A DNA stretch of 64,000 nt from an uncultured Clostridia bacterium (GTDB taxonomy: Bacteria; Bacillota; Clostridia; Christensenellales; UBA1242), in the NCBI GenBank assembly GCA_944372335.1, contig CALVYQ010000008.1, positions 1 to 64,000 of the forward strand, given 5' to 3'. Shown piece by piece: positions 43,373 through 51,347 of the stretch; position 1 is the first letter of the stretch, and each line of letters begins with the position of its first letter. The notes under the pieces were generated by a model. That model ran no database searches. It was not told the DNA's origin and was given only the letters and a program-made list of their open reading frames with translations. The position numbers were made by a program, and so were the translations under genes.

Positions 43373-45055
43373 ATGAAAAAGAAAGATAAAATGATGTTTT
43401 TTCCAACTTCTAATGGGGCAGTTTGTATGCATCAAGGGTTCGAGGCTTTGTCTAGCATTGATGCTGGAGGAACTCGAAAACTTTGGAGTTCGAGAAGTAA
43501 AAACAAGATAGTCTTTTGGCACTTTCCTTTTGCAAGAGGTTTACAGTTTTTTATCTTTGGGCTCTTAGCACTTTTTCATTCACTTTTATGGTCGGAAAGA
43601 ATGAGCGTAAAGAAAAAGAAAAAAGACTACCTTGTAATATTCTCCATTCTTAGTGCCGTAGTTGGTATTGTGTTTGCGGGAGTTGTCATCGGCTATCTTC
43701 CGGGGAAGCTAGGCTATTTCATTGTTGGAGCTGAAGGAAGTGCAATCTTAAGAAATTTCATAATCGCCTTTTTTCGTTTAATACTTCTTGCAATTATCTT
43801 AACCATGCTCAAAAGTTTTTCGGTTGTTCGAGAGTTTTTTCGCTTTAACAGGGCTTGTGACCTTGTCTCTATCTATGGTGAAGATTGCAGAGGGAGATAT
43901 AAGTCTGGGCTGTGCGAACCATTAAATTTTTTGAACTACCTCGTTTTTGTTTTCTTTTTAGATATTTTTGTGGTAACATTGATAGGAGTAAGTTACAATT
44001 TTTTCTTAAATTTCTTAGTAAACTTGGCTGTGCTTTTACTTTCAATTATGCTTTGCTATGAAATTTTGAAACTTATTGATTTAAGCGGGTGGAGCTATCT
44101 TAAGTCTCTCTGCTTTGTGACCTCTTTCTTTGTAACTATGAGGCCGTCACTCACTCATGTGGAAACGGTGTTGACAGCAGAGACGGAGGTGCTGTTTTTA
44201 ACTTCACAAAAGGATAGAAATGTTATGGAAAATGATGGAAAGAAGCCTTTTTCTGTGGTATATGCAGAAGCACGCAACAAGTTGCAGTCGGTGGATACAA
44301 GTGATGTTGATTGGATAATTGCCACAGTGCTAAATAAAAATCGGGCGGAAGTGAAACTTGTGGAAAGCGTGACGGATAAGGAATATCGTGATATCATGCG
44401 TGCGGTGGCAAGAAGAGCGAATGGGGAAAGTGTGGATAATATCTTTGGCTACACAGAGTTCTATGGACTTCGCTTTGATGTCAACAAAAAGGTGCTAACT
44501 CCACGTATGGAGACGGAAATTTTAGTGGAGCAGGTGCTTAAAAATATCAAAAAGAAGGATAAGGTGCTTGATGTTGGCACGGGAAGTGGTGCAATTGCTG
44601 TAACAATTGCAAAATTTAGTGATGCAAGTGTAACTGCCCTTGATGTTTCTCGTCAAGCTCTTCAAGTTGCAATAGGAAATGCAAAAAAACACAATGTAAA
44701 AGTGGAATTTATTGAAAGCAACCTCTTTGAAAACTTGAAAAAAAGAAGAAAGTTTGATATAATAGTGTCAAATCCGCCATATATACCAACAAAAGACATT
44801 GCAAACCTTGATGTTAATGTTCGTGAATGCGACCCAAAACTTGCCCTTGACGGAGGGGAAGATGGGCTATCGTTTTATCGTGAGATAACAAATGAGAGTG
44901 TTAAACATCTTTATAAAAATGGTATGCTCTTTTATGAAGTGGGCAAAGGTCAAGCGAATGCGGTGAAAAAGCTTATGAAGGAATGTGGCTTTAAAGAGAT
45001 TAAAATCGTGAAAGACTATAACAAAATTGACAGGGTGGTTTATGGAAAACTATAA
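43373..45055 (+). CDS. prmC: DUF1385 membrane domain fused to PrmC release-factor methyltransferase
   Basis: The 560-residue protein combines two normally separate neighbours. Residues 1 to about 285 match DUF1385/YqhQ: an N-terminal GGxR-like start (SIDAGGTRKLWSS), several membrane helices, and the conserved ETVLTAETEVLFLTSQKDRN end. Residues from about 300 form PrmC, which N5-methylates the glutamine of the GGQ motif in release factors: a helical substrate domain, RANGESVDNIFGYTEFYG, the SAM loop DVGTGSGAIAVTIAKF (near 400) and SNPPYIP (near 467). prfA overlaps its end. The enzyme would be tethered to the membrane. No Shine-Dalgarno site is visible before ATG 43373. Confidence 0.88.
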   Translation: MKKKDKMMFFPTSNGAVCMHQGFEALSSIDAGGTRKLWSSRSKNKIVFWHFPFARGLQFFIFGLLALFHSLLWSERMSVKKKKKDYLVIFSILSAVVGIVFAGVVIGYLPGKLGYFIVGAEGSAILRNFIIAFFRLILLAIILTMLKSFSVVREFFRFNRACDLVSIYGEDCRGRYKSGLCEPLNFLNYLVFVFFLDIFVVTLIGVSYNFFLNFLVNLAVLLLSIMLCYEILKLIDLSGWSYLKSLCFVTSFFVTMRPSLTHVETVLTAETEVLFLTSQKDRNVMENDGKKPFSVVYAEARNKLQSVDTSDVDWIIATVLNKNRAEVKLVESVTDKEYRDIMRAVARRANGESVDNIFGYTEFYGLRFDVNKKVLTPRMETEILVEQVLKNIKKKDKVLDVGTGSGAIAVTIAKFSDASVTALDVSRQALQVAIGNAKKHNVKVEFIESNLFENLKKRRKFDIIVSNPPYIPTKDIANLDVNVRECDPKLALDGGEDGLSFYREITNESVKHLYKNGMLFYEVGKGQANAVKKLMKECGFKEIKIVKDYNKIDRVVYGKL

Positions 45056-46124
45056 AGATTTGCTAGAAAAGACAAAAAAATCAAAAGAACGCTACGACGA
45101 ACTTACCGAAGAAATCATGAAGCCGGAGGTTATTGCTGATAATCGTGCGTGGAAAAAATTGGTTAAAGAGAGAAATTCCTTGGAGGATATCGCAAATGCC
45201 TACCAAGAGCTTTTATCGCTTTCAAATAACTTAGATAAATGCGAAGAGGATATTAAGACTGAAAGTGACGCTGAGATGAAAAAGTTATATGAGAGCGAAA
45301 TTTCCTCACTTAAAGAGCAGATTGAAAAGAAAGTGGAAGAGATGAAAATCTTGCTTCTTCCAAAGGACGAAAATGACGAAAGCAACGCCATTCTTGAAAT
45401 ACGTTCTGCTGCTGGAGGTGAAGAAAGTGCGTTGTTTGGCTTGGAACTTCTTAGAATGTACACACACTATGCTGATAAAAATCGTTGGAAGACGGAGATT
45501 TTAGATATAAACGAAACTGAACTTGGCGGAATTAAGGAGTGTACCGTGCTTTTCAAAGGCAAGGGTGCATACTCTAAACTCAAATACGAAAGTGGAGTGC
45601 ATCGTGTGCAACGTGTGCCAGACACCGAAAGTCAGGGGCGTATTCACACTTCAACGGCCACTGTTGCCGTGCTTCCTGAGATTGAAGATATCGACTTTGA
45701 AATTCTTGACAGTGACCTAAAAATTGATACATACCGAAGCGGTGGTGCGGGCGGTCAGCACGTCAATAAAACGGAATCGGCAATTAGAATTACTCACCTT
45801 CCGACCGGTATTGTTGTGACTTGTCAAGATGAGCGTAGCCAACTTAAAAACAAAGAAAAGGCAATGAATATTTTAAGAAGCAAACTCTATGACTATTATC
45901 GTGAACAGAGAGATAGTGAATATGATGAAAACAGAAAAAGTCAGGTTGGGCGTGGAAATCGAAATGAGAGAATTAGAACATATAACTATCCGCAAGGGCG
46001 AGTTACCGACCATAGAACAAACCTTTCTTCTTATGATTTACAGGGCGTTTTGAATGGAAACATTGATGAGTTTATTGAAGCAATGATTTTAAAAGAAAGA
46101 GAGGAGATGCTAGAAAATTTGTAA
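45042..46124 (+). CDS. prfA: peptide chain release factor 1
   Basis: RF1 recognises UAA and UAG and triggers peptide release. The 360-residue protein has the coiled N-terminal domain, the PxT-type codon-recognition region around VQRVPDTESQGRIHTSTATVAVLP, and the catalytic GGQ in RSGGAGGQHVNKTESAIR (near 235). ATG 45042 has AGGGTGG before it; the earlier in-frame ATG 45027 lies upstream of that site. It overlaps the PrmC-fusion gene by 14 nt, so the factor and the enzyme that modifies it are made together. Confidence 0.97.
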   Translation: MENYKDLLEKTKKSKERYDELTEEIMKPEVIADNRAWKKLVKERNSLEDIANAYQELLSLSNNLDKCEEDIKTESDAEMKKLYESEISSLKEQIEKKVEEMKILLLPKDENDESNAILEIRSAAGGEESALFGLELLRMYTHYADKNRWKTEILDINETELGGIKECTVLFKGKGAYSKLKYESGVHRVQRVPDTESQGRIHTSTATVAVLPEIEDIDFEILDSDLKIDTYRSGGAGGQHVNKTESAIRITHLPTGIVVTCQDERSQLKNKEKAMNILRSKLYDYYREQRDSEYDENRKSQVGRGNRNERIRTYNYPQGRVTDHRTNLSSYDLQGVLNGNIDEFIEAMILKEREEMLENL

Positions 46125-46255
46125 ATTGGCGAAAGTCTAAGAGATAGTTTATAAGTTAAAATATTTTATACTAATAAAAGGTAAGTCTTTGCAAAATTAA
46201 TTTTTTAGAATGCAAAATAGCATCGACAAGATAAAAATTTGAAAAATTAAATAAC

Positions 46256-46290
46256 AAAAAAACGAACTGAAATTCAGTTCGTTTTTTATT
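46256..46290. terminator. bidirectional terminator between prfA and the VirB2-like gene
   Basis: AAAAAACGAACTGAA (46257-46271) and TTCAGTTCGTTTTTT (46273-46287) form a perfect 15-bp inverted repeat with a single central base, symmetric for both converging genes. Confidence 0.88.
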
Positions 46291-46300
46291 GTATTTTAAA

Positions 46301-46687
46301 TTATCTGCCAATTAAAGTTCTTGCTGTGTTAATGATTGCGTTGAGTGAAGTTTGTTCTGGAGTATCTATAACGCCTGAACCATCTTGATAATAGCTATCA
46401 AATACACCTAAAGTATTCAAAATCAATGGAAGAATAAGGTTGAAGAATAGGATTAACGCAATGGTTACCACGATTGACACGATGATGTTAATCAATCTCT
46501 TCTTTGATTCCTCTCTTTGTTCAGAGCTATCCGCTCTTGCCATTTTAACACCAATATAAATGGCATAAACTGCACCAACAGCACCAACTAAAATCAATGC
46601 AATCCACAAAATCCATTCTACGGCACCTAATAATTGTTTTAACCAATCATAGTCGGCAATTCCCTCAATCACATCAGACCATGTCAT
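46301..46687 (-). CDS. TrbC/VirB2-like small two-helix membrane protein
   Basis: The 128-residue protein has two membrane helices (about 24-48 and 68-92) joined by a charged loop, GVKMARADSSEQREESKKRLINI. This layout, hydrophobic helix, G-x-K-x-A-R-A, then a basic stretch and second helix, resembles TrbC/VirB2-type pilin-like subunits in Gram-positive type IV systems. No cleavable signal is evident. ATG 46687 follows GGGAGG; an upstream ATG contains that site. It has its own promoter. Apart from the coupling ATPase at 3391-5409 no secretion gene accompanies it, so the functional assignment is tentative. Confidence 0.6.
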   Translation of the reverse strand: MTWSDVIEGIADYDWLKQLLGAVEWILWIALILVGAVGAVYAIYIGVKMARADSSEQREESKKRLINIIVSIVVTIALILFFNLILPLILNTLGVFDSYYQDGSGVIDTPEQTSLNAIINTARTLIGR

Positions 46688-46758
46688 AATTTTTCCTCCC
46701 ATTAATTATTATCATTATCAAAACAAGAATTTTTATTCTTAAATTTGATTACATGCAT

Positions 46759-46787
46759 ATAATAACACATAAAAAAATATTTGGCAA
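46759..46787 (-). promoter_or_regulatory. promoter of the VirB2-like gene
   Basis: On the minus strand TTGCCA (46782-46787), a 17-nt spacer and TATTAT (46759-46764). Confidence 0.7.
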
Positions 46788-46892
46788 ACGATTTTAATAA
46801 TTTTTTTAAAAATTTTTTAATTATTTTTTATGCCTATTTTAACATAATTAATTTCAAGATATTCTATAGGGGAGAATAGCAAACATTTATAA

Positions 46893-46920
46893 TAAAAAAA
46901 GATAGTGAAAGATTACTATC
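46893..46920 (-). terminator. terminator of the 61-residue peptide gene
   Basis: On the minus strand GATAGT-AATCTTTC-ACTATC is followed by seven T (46894-46900 as A on the plus strand). It ends the small divergent gene's transcript. Confidence 0.8.
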
Positions 46921-46957
46921 CTCTTTTATGTTTTGCAAATTGTATAAACAGGAAGAA

Positions 46958-47143
46958 TTAGATAAATTGTCTAAAATTATTGCTGCAACAGCATCCGCCC
47001 CAGTTATTCCAGTTGTTATTCCAGTTGTTTCCGCTTAGGCCTAAAAGTAGCAAGAGTAAGATGTTTGTGTTGGTGGCAAGATTTGTGTCGTTATTAGATG
47101 CTAGAACTGACAACAAAAATACCCATAAAAATTCTTGTGACAT
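46958..47143 (-). CDS. 61-residue hydrophobic peptide with Asn/Trp repeat and CCC
   Basis: A strong AAAGGAGG Shine-Dalgarno site 5 nt before ATG and a terminator downstream show this is a real small gene. The product has two hydrophobic stretches (EFLWVFLLSVLA and ILLLLLLGLSG) separated by an Asn/Thr-rich linker, then NNWNNNWNNWGGCCCSNN. The style recalls small Bacillota membrane or spore-coat-associated peptides, but I cannot assign a family. It is divergent from an ArsR-type regulator gene, with interleaved inverted repeats between them. Confidence 0.65.
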   Translation of the reverse strand: MSQEFLWVFLLSVLASNNDTNLATNTNILLLLLLGLSGNNWNNNWNNWGGCCCSNNFRQFI

Positions 47144-47160
47144 ATTTTCCTCCTTTTTTC

Positions 47161-47220
47161 AACAAAACTTTCTCTTATAAGTCAAATATTTCAAAATTTA
47201 AAGTTTTGTTCATTTGACTT
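47161..47220. promoter_or_regulatory. two interleaved inverted repeats in a divergent control region
   Basis: AACAAAACTTT (47161-47171) is complementary to AAAGTTTTGTT (47200-47210), and AAGTCAAAT (47179-47187) to ATTTGACTT (47212-47220). The order A-B-A'-B' could act as paired operators, for example for the adjacent ArsR-type protein, or form a pseudoknot in the leader of the small peptide mRNA. The first arm ends 18 nt upstream of that peptide's start codon. Confidence 0.6.
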
Positions 47221-47305
47221 CCTCTTCATATGTAAGGCAAAATAATTAAAGGTGGTATGCTAATTTATATGTTAGATAAAAACAGTTTGTTACAAGGAGG
47301 CATGT

Positions 47306-47638
47306 ATGGATAAATTATTACGGCTTAATGAGAGAAGTAAGTATGAAATGATGAAGTTGTTGCCAGATGATGAGGTGACTAACAGGCTTGCAGACTACTT
47401 TCAAAATTTTTCAGATAACACAAGAATAAGAATTTTATCCTGTCTATCTATTATGGATATGTGTGTCAACGATCTCTCTTTAATACTTGGCATCAACCAA
47501 ACCACAATATCTCATCAACTTAAAACTTTAAAGGATCAAAATATAGTAGATTATAGGCGTGAGGGTAAGGTGCTAATCTATCGTATAAAATCGGAGCATA
47601 TCTCGGATATGATGATGTATGCAGTGAATGTAATATAA
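47306..47638 (+). CDS. ArsR/SmtB-family winged-helix regulator
   Basis: The 110-residue protein has the ArsR pattern: LADYFQNFSDNTRIRILSCLSIMDMCVNDLSLILGINQTTISHQLKTLKDQ with recognition helix QTTISHQLKTL, and wing YRREGKVLIYRI. Of the metal-site motif ELCVCDL only the first cysteine remains (MCVNDL), so metal sensing by that site is doubtful. AAGGAGG precedes the ATG. It may control the divergent 61-residue peptide gene and itself. Confidence 0.9.
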   Translation: MDKLLRLNERSKYEMMKLLPDDEVTNRLADYFQNFSDNTRIRILSCLSIMDMCVNDLSLILGINQTTISHQLKTLKDQNIVDYRREGKVLIYRIKSEHISDMMMYAVNVI

Positions 47639-47688
47639 AAAGCTTGAGGAGTGACAAAAAAGGACAGCGTTTGAGTGAACTTTTTACT

Positions 47689-47717
47689 TTACTTTTAAGG
47701 TTATAATATGTTACAAT
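47689..47717 (+). promoter_or_regulatory. candidate queH promoter giving a near-leaderless mRNA
   Basis: TTACTT (47689-47694), a 17-nt spacer and TACAAT (47712-47717), 9 nt before ATG 47727. A second TATAAT at 47702-47707 has no good -35. No Shine-Dalgarno site is visible. Confidence 0.45.
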
Positions 47718-47726
47718 AAAGCTATT

Positions 47727-48278
47727 ATGAAAAAGAAGATTTTACTACACTCTTGTTGTGGGCCATGCTCAACTGTGTGCATTGAAAGGCTTATAGATGA
47801 CTACGAGGTCACTGTGTTTTATTATAATCCTAATATATATCCACGTGAAGAATATGAAAAGCGAAAGGAAAATGAAAAGATAGTATGTGCTCATTTTGAT
47901 GTTCCTTTTATTGACGGTGACTACGATGAAGAAAGTTGGCTCGAATATATTAAAGGCTTGGAAGCGGAAAAAGAGGGTGGTGCGAGATGTGAAAAGTGTT
48001 TTTACTATCGACTAGAAGAGACCGCTAAAAAAGCTAAAGAAGATGGATTTGATATCTTTGGAACGACTTTAACAGTGAGCCCTCATAAAAGCACACCTGT
48101 CATAAATAGTGTTGGAAAGAAACTTTCAGAAAAGTATAGCGTAGAGTTTTTGGAAGAATCCTTTAAGAAAAAAGACGGCTATTTAAGAAGCGTAAATCTG
48201 TCAAAAGAACTATCATTATATAGACAAAATTATTGTGGTTGTAGATTTTCTATAAGAAAAGAAAATGGAGAAAAATAA
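47727..48278 (+). CDS. queH: epoxyqueuosine reductase QueH
   Basis: QueH reduces epoxyqueuosine in tRNA to queuosine and replaces QueG in many anaerobes. The 183-residue protein has the N-terminal CCGPCST (Cys 10, 11, 14), YNPNIYPREEYEKRK, RCEKCFYYRL (two more cysteines near 93) and the C-terminal NYCGCRFS, the cysteine set that binds an iron-sulfur cluster and a second metal in this family. The LTVSPHKS block is also typical. It appears monocistronic. No other queuosine gene is nearby. Confidence 0.93.
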   Translation: MKKKILLHSCCGPCSTVCIERLIDDYEVTVFYYNPNIYPREEYEKRKENEKIVCAHFDVPFIDGDYDEESWLEYIKGLEAEKEGGARCEKCFYYRLEETAKKAKEDGFDIFGTTLTVSPHKSTPVINSVGKKLSEKYSVEFLEESFKKKDGYLRSVNLSKELSLYRQNYCGCRFSIRKENGEK

Positions 48279-48387
48279 CGTAAATTTAATAAAAATATTA
48301 AAAAATTCGCATTTTTTGCAATTTTTTATTAAAATTTCATCAATTTTTATGTTTTTTAGTTTTTAAAATAATTATGGAGAGGTAGTT

Positions 48388-49224
48388 TTGAAATTTAGCG
48401 GAGATAACTTTATAAGTTATAATGAAAAGAAAAAGGAAGAGACAAAGTCTATTGCGTGGTATTTGACGACGCATATAACTTTATATATTGTGCTTATATT
48501 TTTCCTTATCTTCTTTGCTTGGTACACCTATTTTGTTGTCACTCACCGTTACTACATAGTCTATGGGCCATCTATGAAACCAATTCTCAATGAACAGGTT
48601 GCAGATAACGATGAAAATAGTGCGATGGACGCTGTTTATGTTAATCTATATGATAAGATAGAAGTTGGAGATATTGTGGTTATCAACGATGTCTCCTCCT
48701 CTGGAGAAAGCATAATAAAGAGAGTTGTGGCGGAGAGTGGTGACTATGTGACGATTGCAAAGAGCGGTGATAATTTCTATTTATATCGAATTCCTAAAAG
48801 CATGATGTCACAAAACTCCAATGGAGAAAAAGAAAGTCTGCTTTCTGACAGCAATGCGATTGTATTAGAAAACGAAAGTTCAAGCGGATATGAGGTTATC
48901 TGGGATGAGAGTTCTATATATGTTGATGGTAATTATACCTATGAGTATAAATTCTATGACAGATTCTTCTCTGATAACAGTCTTAATTATGATTATTATA
49001 CTTCGCAAGACGGGCTTAAATATGTTTGCGTTCCTGATGGTTATAGCTTCTGCTTGGGTGATAATCGTGCGGTATCAGCAGACTCCAGAAGATATGGCTT
49101 CATTTCAAATGAGAATATGGTTGGCAATGTCGAACTTATTGTCTATGACTACTCTTTTGGGAATCGTGTTTTAGAGGTAATTAAATTCTATTATACTCAA
49201 GTGGAAGATTTTTTTGCAAGATAG
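48388..49224 (+). CDS. lepB: signal peptidase I
   Basis: This S26 serine protease removes signal peptides on the outer face of the membrane. The 278-residue protein has one membrane helix (about 28-52), the catalytic serine in YGPSMKP (near 62), the catalytic lysine in SIIKRVVAESGD (near 110) and the box E SFCLGDNRAVSADSRRYG (near 225-242). A long insertion between boxes D and E is present. A GGAGAGG Shine-Dalgarno site supports the TTG start. It would serve the large exported proteins of this window. Confidence 0.93.
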   Translation: MKFSGDNFISYNEKKKEETKSIAWYLTTHITLYIVLIFFLIFFAWYTYFVVTHRYYIVYGPSMKPILNEQVADNDENSAMDAVYVNLYDKIEVGDIVVINDVSSSGESIIKRVVAESGDYVTIAKSGDNFYLYRIPKSMMSQNSNGEKESLLSDSNAIVLENESSSGYEVIWDESSIYVDGNYTYEYKFYDRFFSDNSLNYDYYTSQDGLKYVCVPDGYSFCLGDNRAVSADSRRYGFISNENMVGNVELIVYDYSFGNRVLEVIKFYYTQVEDFFAR

Positions 49225-49233
49225 CGAAATTGT

Positions 49234-49262
49234 TTGGAATTATTGAATTTTTGTGCTATTAT
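49234..49262 (+). promoter_or_regulatory. promoter of the HU gene
   Basis: TTGGAA (49234-49239), a 17-nt spacer and TATTAT (49257-49262), 43 nt before the start codon. Confidence 0.65.
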
Positions 49263-49305
49263 AAAGACAGCAAGTATTGCTAAATATCACAAAAAGGAGA
49301 GAATT

Positions 49306-49581
49306 ATGAATAAAGGTGATTTCATTAAAGCAGTTGCAGAAAAGGCAAATTGCACACAAAAGGACGCAGGAATTGTGTTTGACGCAATGGTTGACACAAT
49401 TGTTTCTGTTCTTAAAGATGGTGACAAGATTGTTATTCCGGGATTTGGTTCATTTGAGCTTGTTAAAAAGGCGGCAACAACAAAAATAAATCCTTTGAAT
49501 AAGAAACCTGTTAAGGTGCCAGCTTGTAAGCAACCTAAATTTAAATTTGGTAAGAGCTTCAAGGCAATTTTTAATGACTAA
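49306..49581 (+). CDS. hup: HU-family DNA-binding protein
   Basis: The 91-residue protein is a typical HU: MNKGDFIKAVAEKANCTQKDA, the GFGSFELVKKAATTKINPLNKKPVKVPACKQPKF arm region, and FGKSFKAIF at the end. HU dimers compact and bend DNA. AAAGGAGAG precedes ATG 49306, and a longer in-frame reading from 49234 would include the promoter. The arm has PL instead of the usual P-Q-T-G, a common variation. A strong terminator follows. Confidence 0.96.
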   Translation: MNKGDFIKAVAEKANCTQKDAGIVFDAMVDTIVSVLKDGDKIVIPGFGSFELVKKAATTKINPLNKKPVKVPACKQPKFKFGKSFKAIFND

Positions 49582-49585
49582 ATAA

Positions 49586-49620
49586 AAATAACATGGATTT
49601 TTGTCCATGTTATTTATTTT
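49586..49620. terminator. terminator between the HU gene and the rubrerythrin gene
   Basis: AAATAACATGGA (49586-49597) and TCCATGTTATTT (49604-49615) pair perfectly and run into ATTTT. The genes converge here. Confidence 0.88.
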
Positions 49621-49634
49621 AATAGGAAAAATTT

Positions 49635-50237
49635 TTAGCATTTTTCATTTGCTTCGTCTGTATCTTCTAAATTTATTATGACATATCCTTGTTCTAGGTG
49701 ACAAAGAGGACAGACTTTATAACTTTCTTTTGCAATTTCCACAAATCCACAGTTAGAGCATTTCCATTTTGTCGGCTTATTTCTCTTATACATGGTGTGG
49801 CTTTTGTAAAGGTTGCCAAGGTAGTTCAGCATTTTATGATGAGTTTCTTCCACTCTTGCTACCATTTCAAAGGATTTAGCGATCTCTGTAAAGCCTTCAT
49901 CTTGAGCAATTTTTGCAAAGGAAGGATAGATGTTTTTCGCCTCCGATAGCTCTATCATTGCTTCGCCTAAGAGAGATGTTTTAAGTTCAGAAGACTCAAA
50001 AGGATAGCCGGCTTCTATGGCAATATTCTTTGAGCTACCTTTTTCTATGATATAGTCATAGAAAAGTTTAGCGTGTGCCATCTCATTTTTGGCTAGAGTT
50101 TTCATGGTGTCGGATAAAAATTTTTGGTTGTCTTTTAGTGCCATTTTGCTCATAAATTGATAGCGTGCTCCAGCCTGGCATTCAGCAGCAAAGCCTCTTG
50201 CAAGATTTGTTTTAGTTACACTTTCATTAAAATCCAT
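49635..50237 (-). CDS. rubrerythrin
   Basis: Rubrerythrin is a diiron peroxidase of anaerobes that removes hydrogen peroxide with electrons passed through a rubredoxin-type iron site. The 200-residue protein has the four-helix domain with metal ligands in FAAECQAGARYQF, AKNEMAHAKLFYDYI and RVEETHHKMLNYL, then a C-terminal rubredoxin-like domain with KCSNCGF and VCPLCH. A GGGAGGAG Shine-Dalgarno site precedes ATG 50237. Its presence supports an anaerobic or microaerobic life. Confidence 0.95.
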   Translation of the reverse strand: MDFNESVTKTNLARGFAAECQAGARYQFMSKMALKDNQKFLSDTMKTLAKNEMAHAKLFYDYIIEKGSSKNIAIEAGYPFESSELKTSLLGEAMIELSEAKNIYPSFAKIAQDEGFTEIAKSFEMVARVEETHHKMLNYLGNLYKSHTMYKRNKPTKWKCSNCGFVEIAKESYKVCPLCHLEQGYVIINLEDTDEANEKC

Positions 50238-50288
50238 ACTTTTATTCTCCTCCCATAAAATATTGACAAATTAAATTTTATTATTCAT

Positions 50289-50317
50289 TTGCTTTTTTAT
50301 TTTTTTTTGTTTACAAT
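50289..50317 (+). promoter_or_regulatory. promoter of the 50365 gene
   Basis: TTGCTT (50289-50294), a 17-nt spacer and TACAAT (50312-50317), 47 nt before the start codon. Confidence 0.5.
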
Positions 50318-50364
50318 ATATCTATAAATTTAAATTTCTAACTTTTCGTAAAAGGAGGGTAGTT

Positions 50365-51150
50365 ATGCTTTTACCGGATAAAGGCAAGCCAACGCAATTT
50401 AGTACAATAAGAAAAAATTACTATATAATTATTGATGATGAGCGTATGACCACAAGAAAGCTCAGAAATAATCTCGGTTTTTACAGCATCGTCAGTGATG
50501 GCGACATCAAAGAGGAAGAAGTTATCTACGATACAGATAAAAAGTTGCTGACAGGTGTAGGGCTTTTGCTTAGAAAAAAATTGACGCCTGCACGTGCCTA
50601 TTTTTCTCTTGTAAGAATAAATAATCTAACAGATAGTTATCAATTGCACGAAAAAAAATCTTTCCTTGGAGAGTGTGAAAGAGAAGATCAGCCAAGTGAT
50701 TTTCCTGTGCAGGTGGCAGATGCTGTGAACAATATTTTTAATAATGTGTTTACGATTAATCTTGTAGATGTTGTCAAACATTGCACTCCATATATAAGAA
50801 TAGGCATTGGTGGAAATAAATATAAGATTGTCAGTGGAACAGGTTATGAGGTGATTGCCACCTTTGAAAATCTAGCCATTCGTGATATGAGAACGGGTAG
50901 AAAAGGCGAAAAAAGAATATTTTCTCTTGAAATGGAAGACGATCCTAATTACGAAAAAGAGCGAGAGCATATTGAGGCTGTTATATCACGATATTGTAAA
51001 GAGCTTGTGCCGGTAATTAAAAATAGATTTGAGATTGCAGAAACTTTAGTTCGAGCACCTATTATTGATAAAGCTGAAGCGAAAAAGAAAAAAATAGAAG
51101 AAAAAAAGAAAAGAAAGGAAAGAAAAAAATCGGAAGAAGAGGAATTTTAA
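50365..51150 (+). CDS. possible CYTH-like protein with a charged C-terminal tail
   Basis: The 261-residue soluble protein has features that recall the CYTH fold (triphosphate tunnel enzymes): EEEVIYDTDKKLLTGVGLLLRKKLTPARAYFSLVRI (about 51-86) resembles the 'YyDT.d..L...g..LR.R......tlK' core, but the N-terminal ExExK metal motif is not evident. The last 30 residues are almost entirely Lys and Glu. AAAGGAGGG precedes ATG. It is encoded alone. The fold call is tentative and no substrate can be proposed. Confidence 0.45.
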   Translation: MLLPDKGKPTQFSTIRKNYYIIIDDERMTTRKLRNNLGFYSIVSDGDIKEEEVIYDTDKKLLTGVGLLLRKKLTPARAYFSLVRINNLTDSYQLHEKKSFLGECEREDQPSDFPVQVADAVNNIFNNVFTINLVDVVKHCTPYIRIGIGGNKYKIVSGTGYEVIATFENLAIRDMRTGRKGEKRIFSLEMEDDPNYEKEREHIEAVISRYCKELVPVIKNRFEIAETLVRAPIIDKAEAKKKKIEEKKKRKERKKSEEEEF

Positions 51151-51336
51151 TTCTTCTTTTTTATTTTAATTTAGAAAAATCTAAAAAAATCGCTATTTTA
51201 TCAGAAAAAATCTAAAAAATACCATATTTTTTTTAATATTTTTATATAAAATTAATATTTGAAATATATTATGCGGTTATATAATAATATTTTTTTGTTG
51301 TTGAAATTAAAATTCTAAATAAAAGTTTGCCTTACA

Positions 51337-51342
51337 TATAAT
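51337..51342 (+). promoter_or_regulatory. -10 box 5 nt before the GPH transporter start codon
   Basis: TATAAT ends 5 nt before GTG 51348, placing the transcription start at or next to the start codon. The hexamer 17 nt upstream (TCTAAA, 51314-51319) is a weak -35. There is no Shine-Dalgarno site. Confidence 0.5.
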
Positions 51343-51347
51343 ATCCT

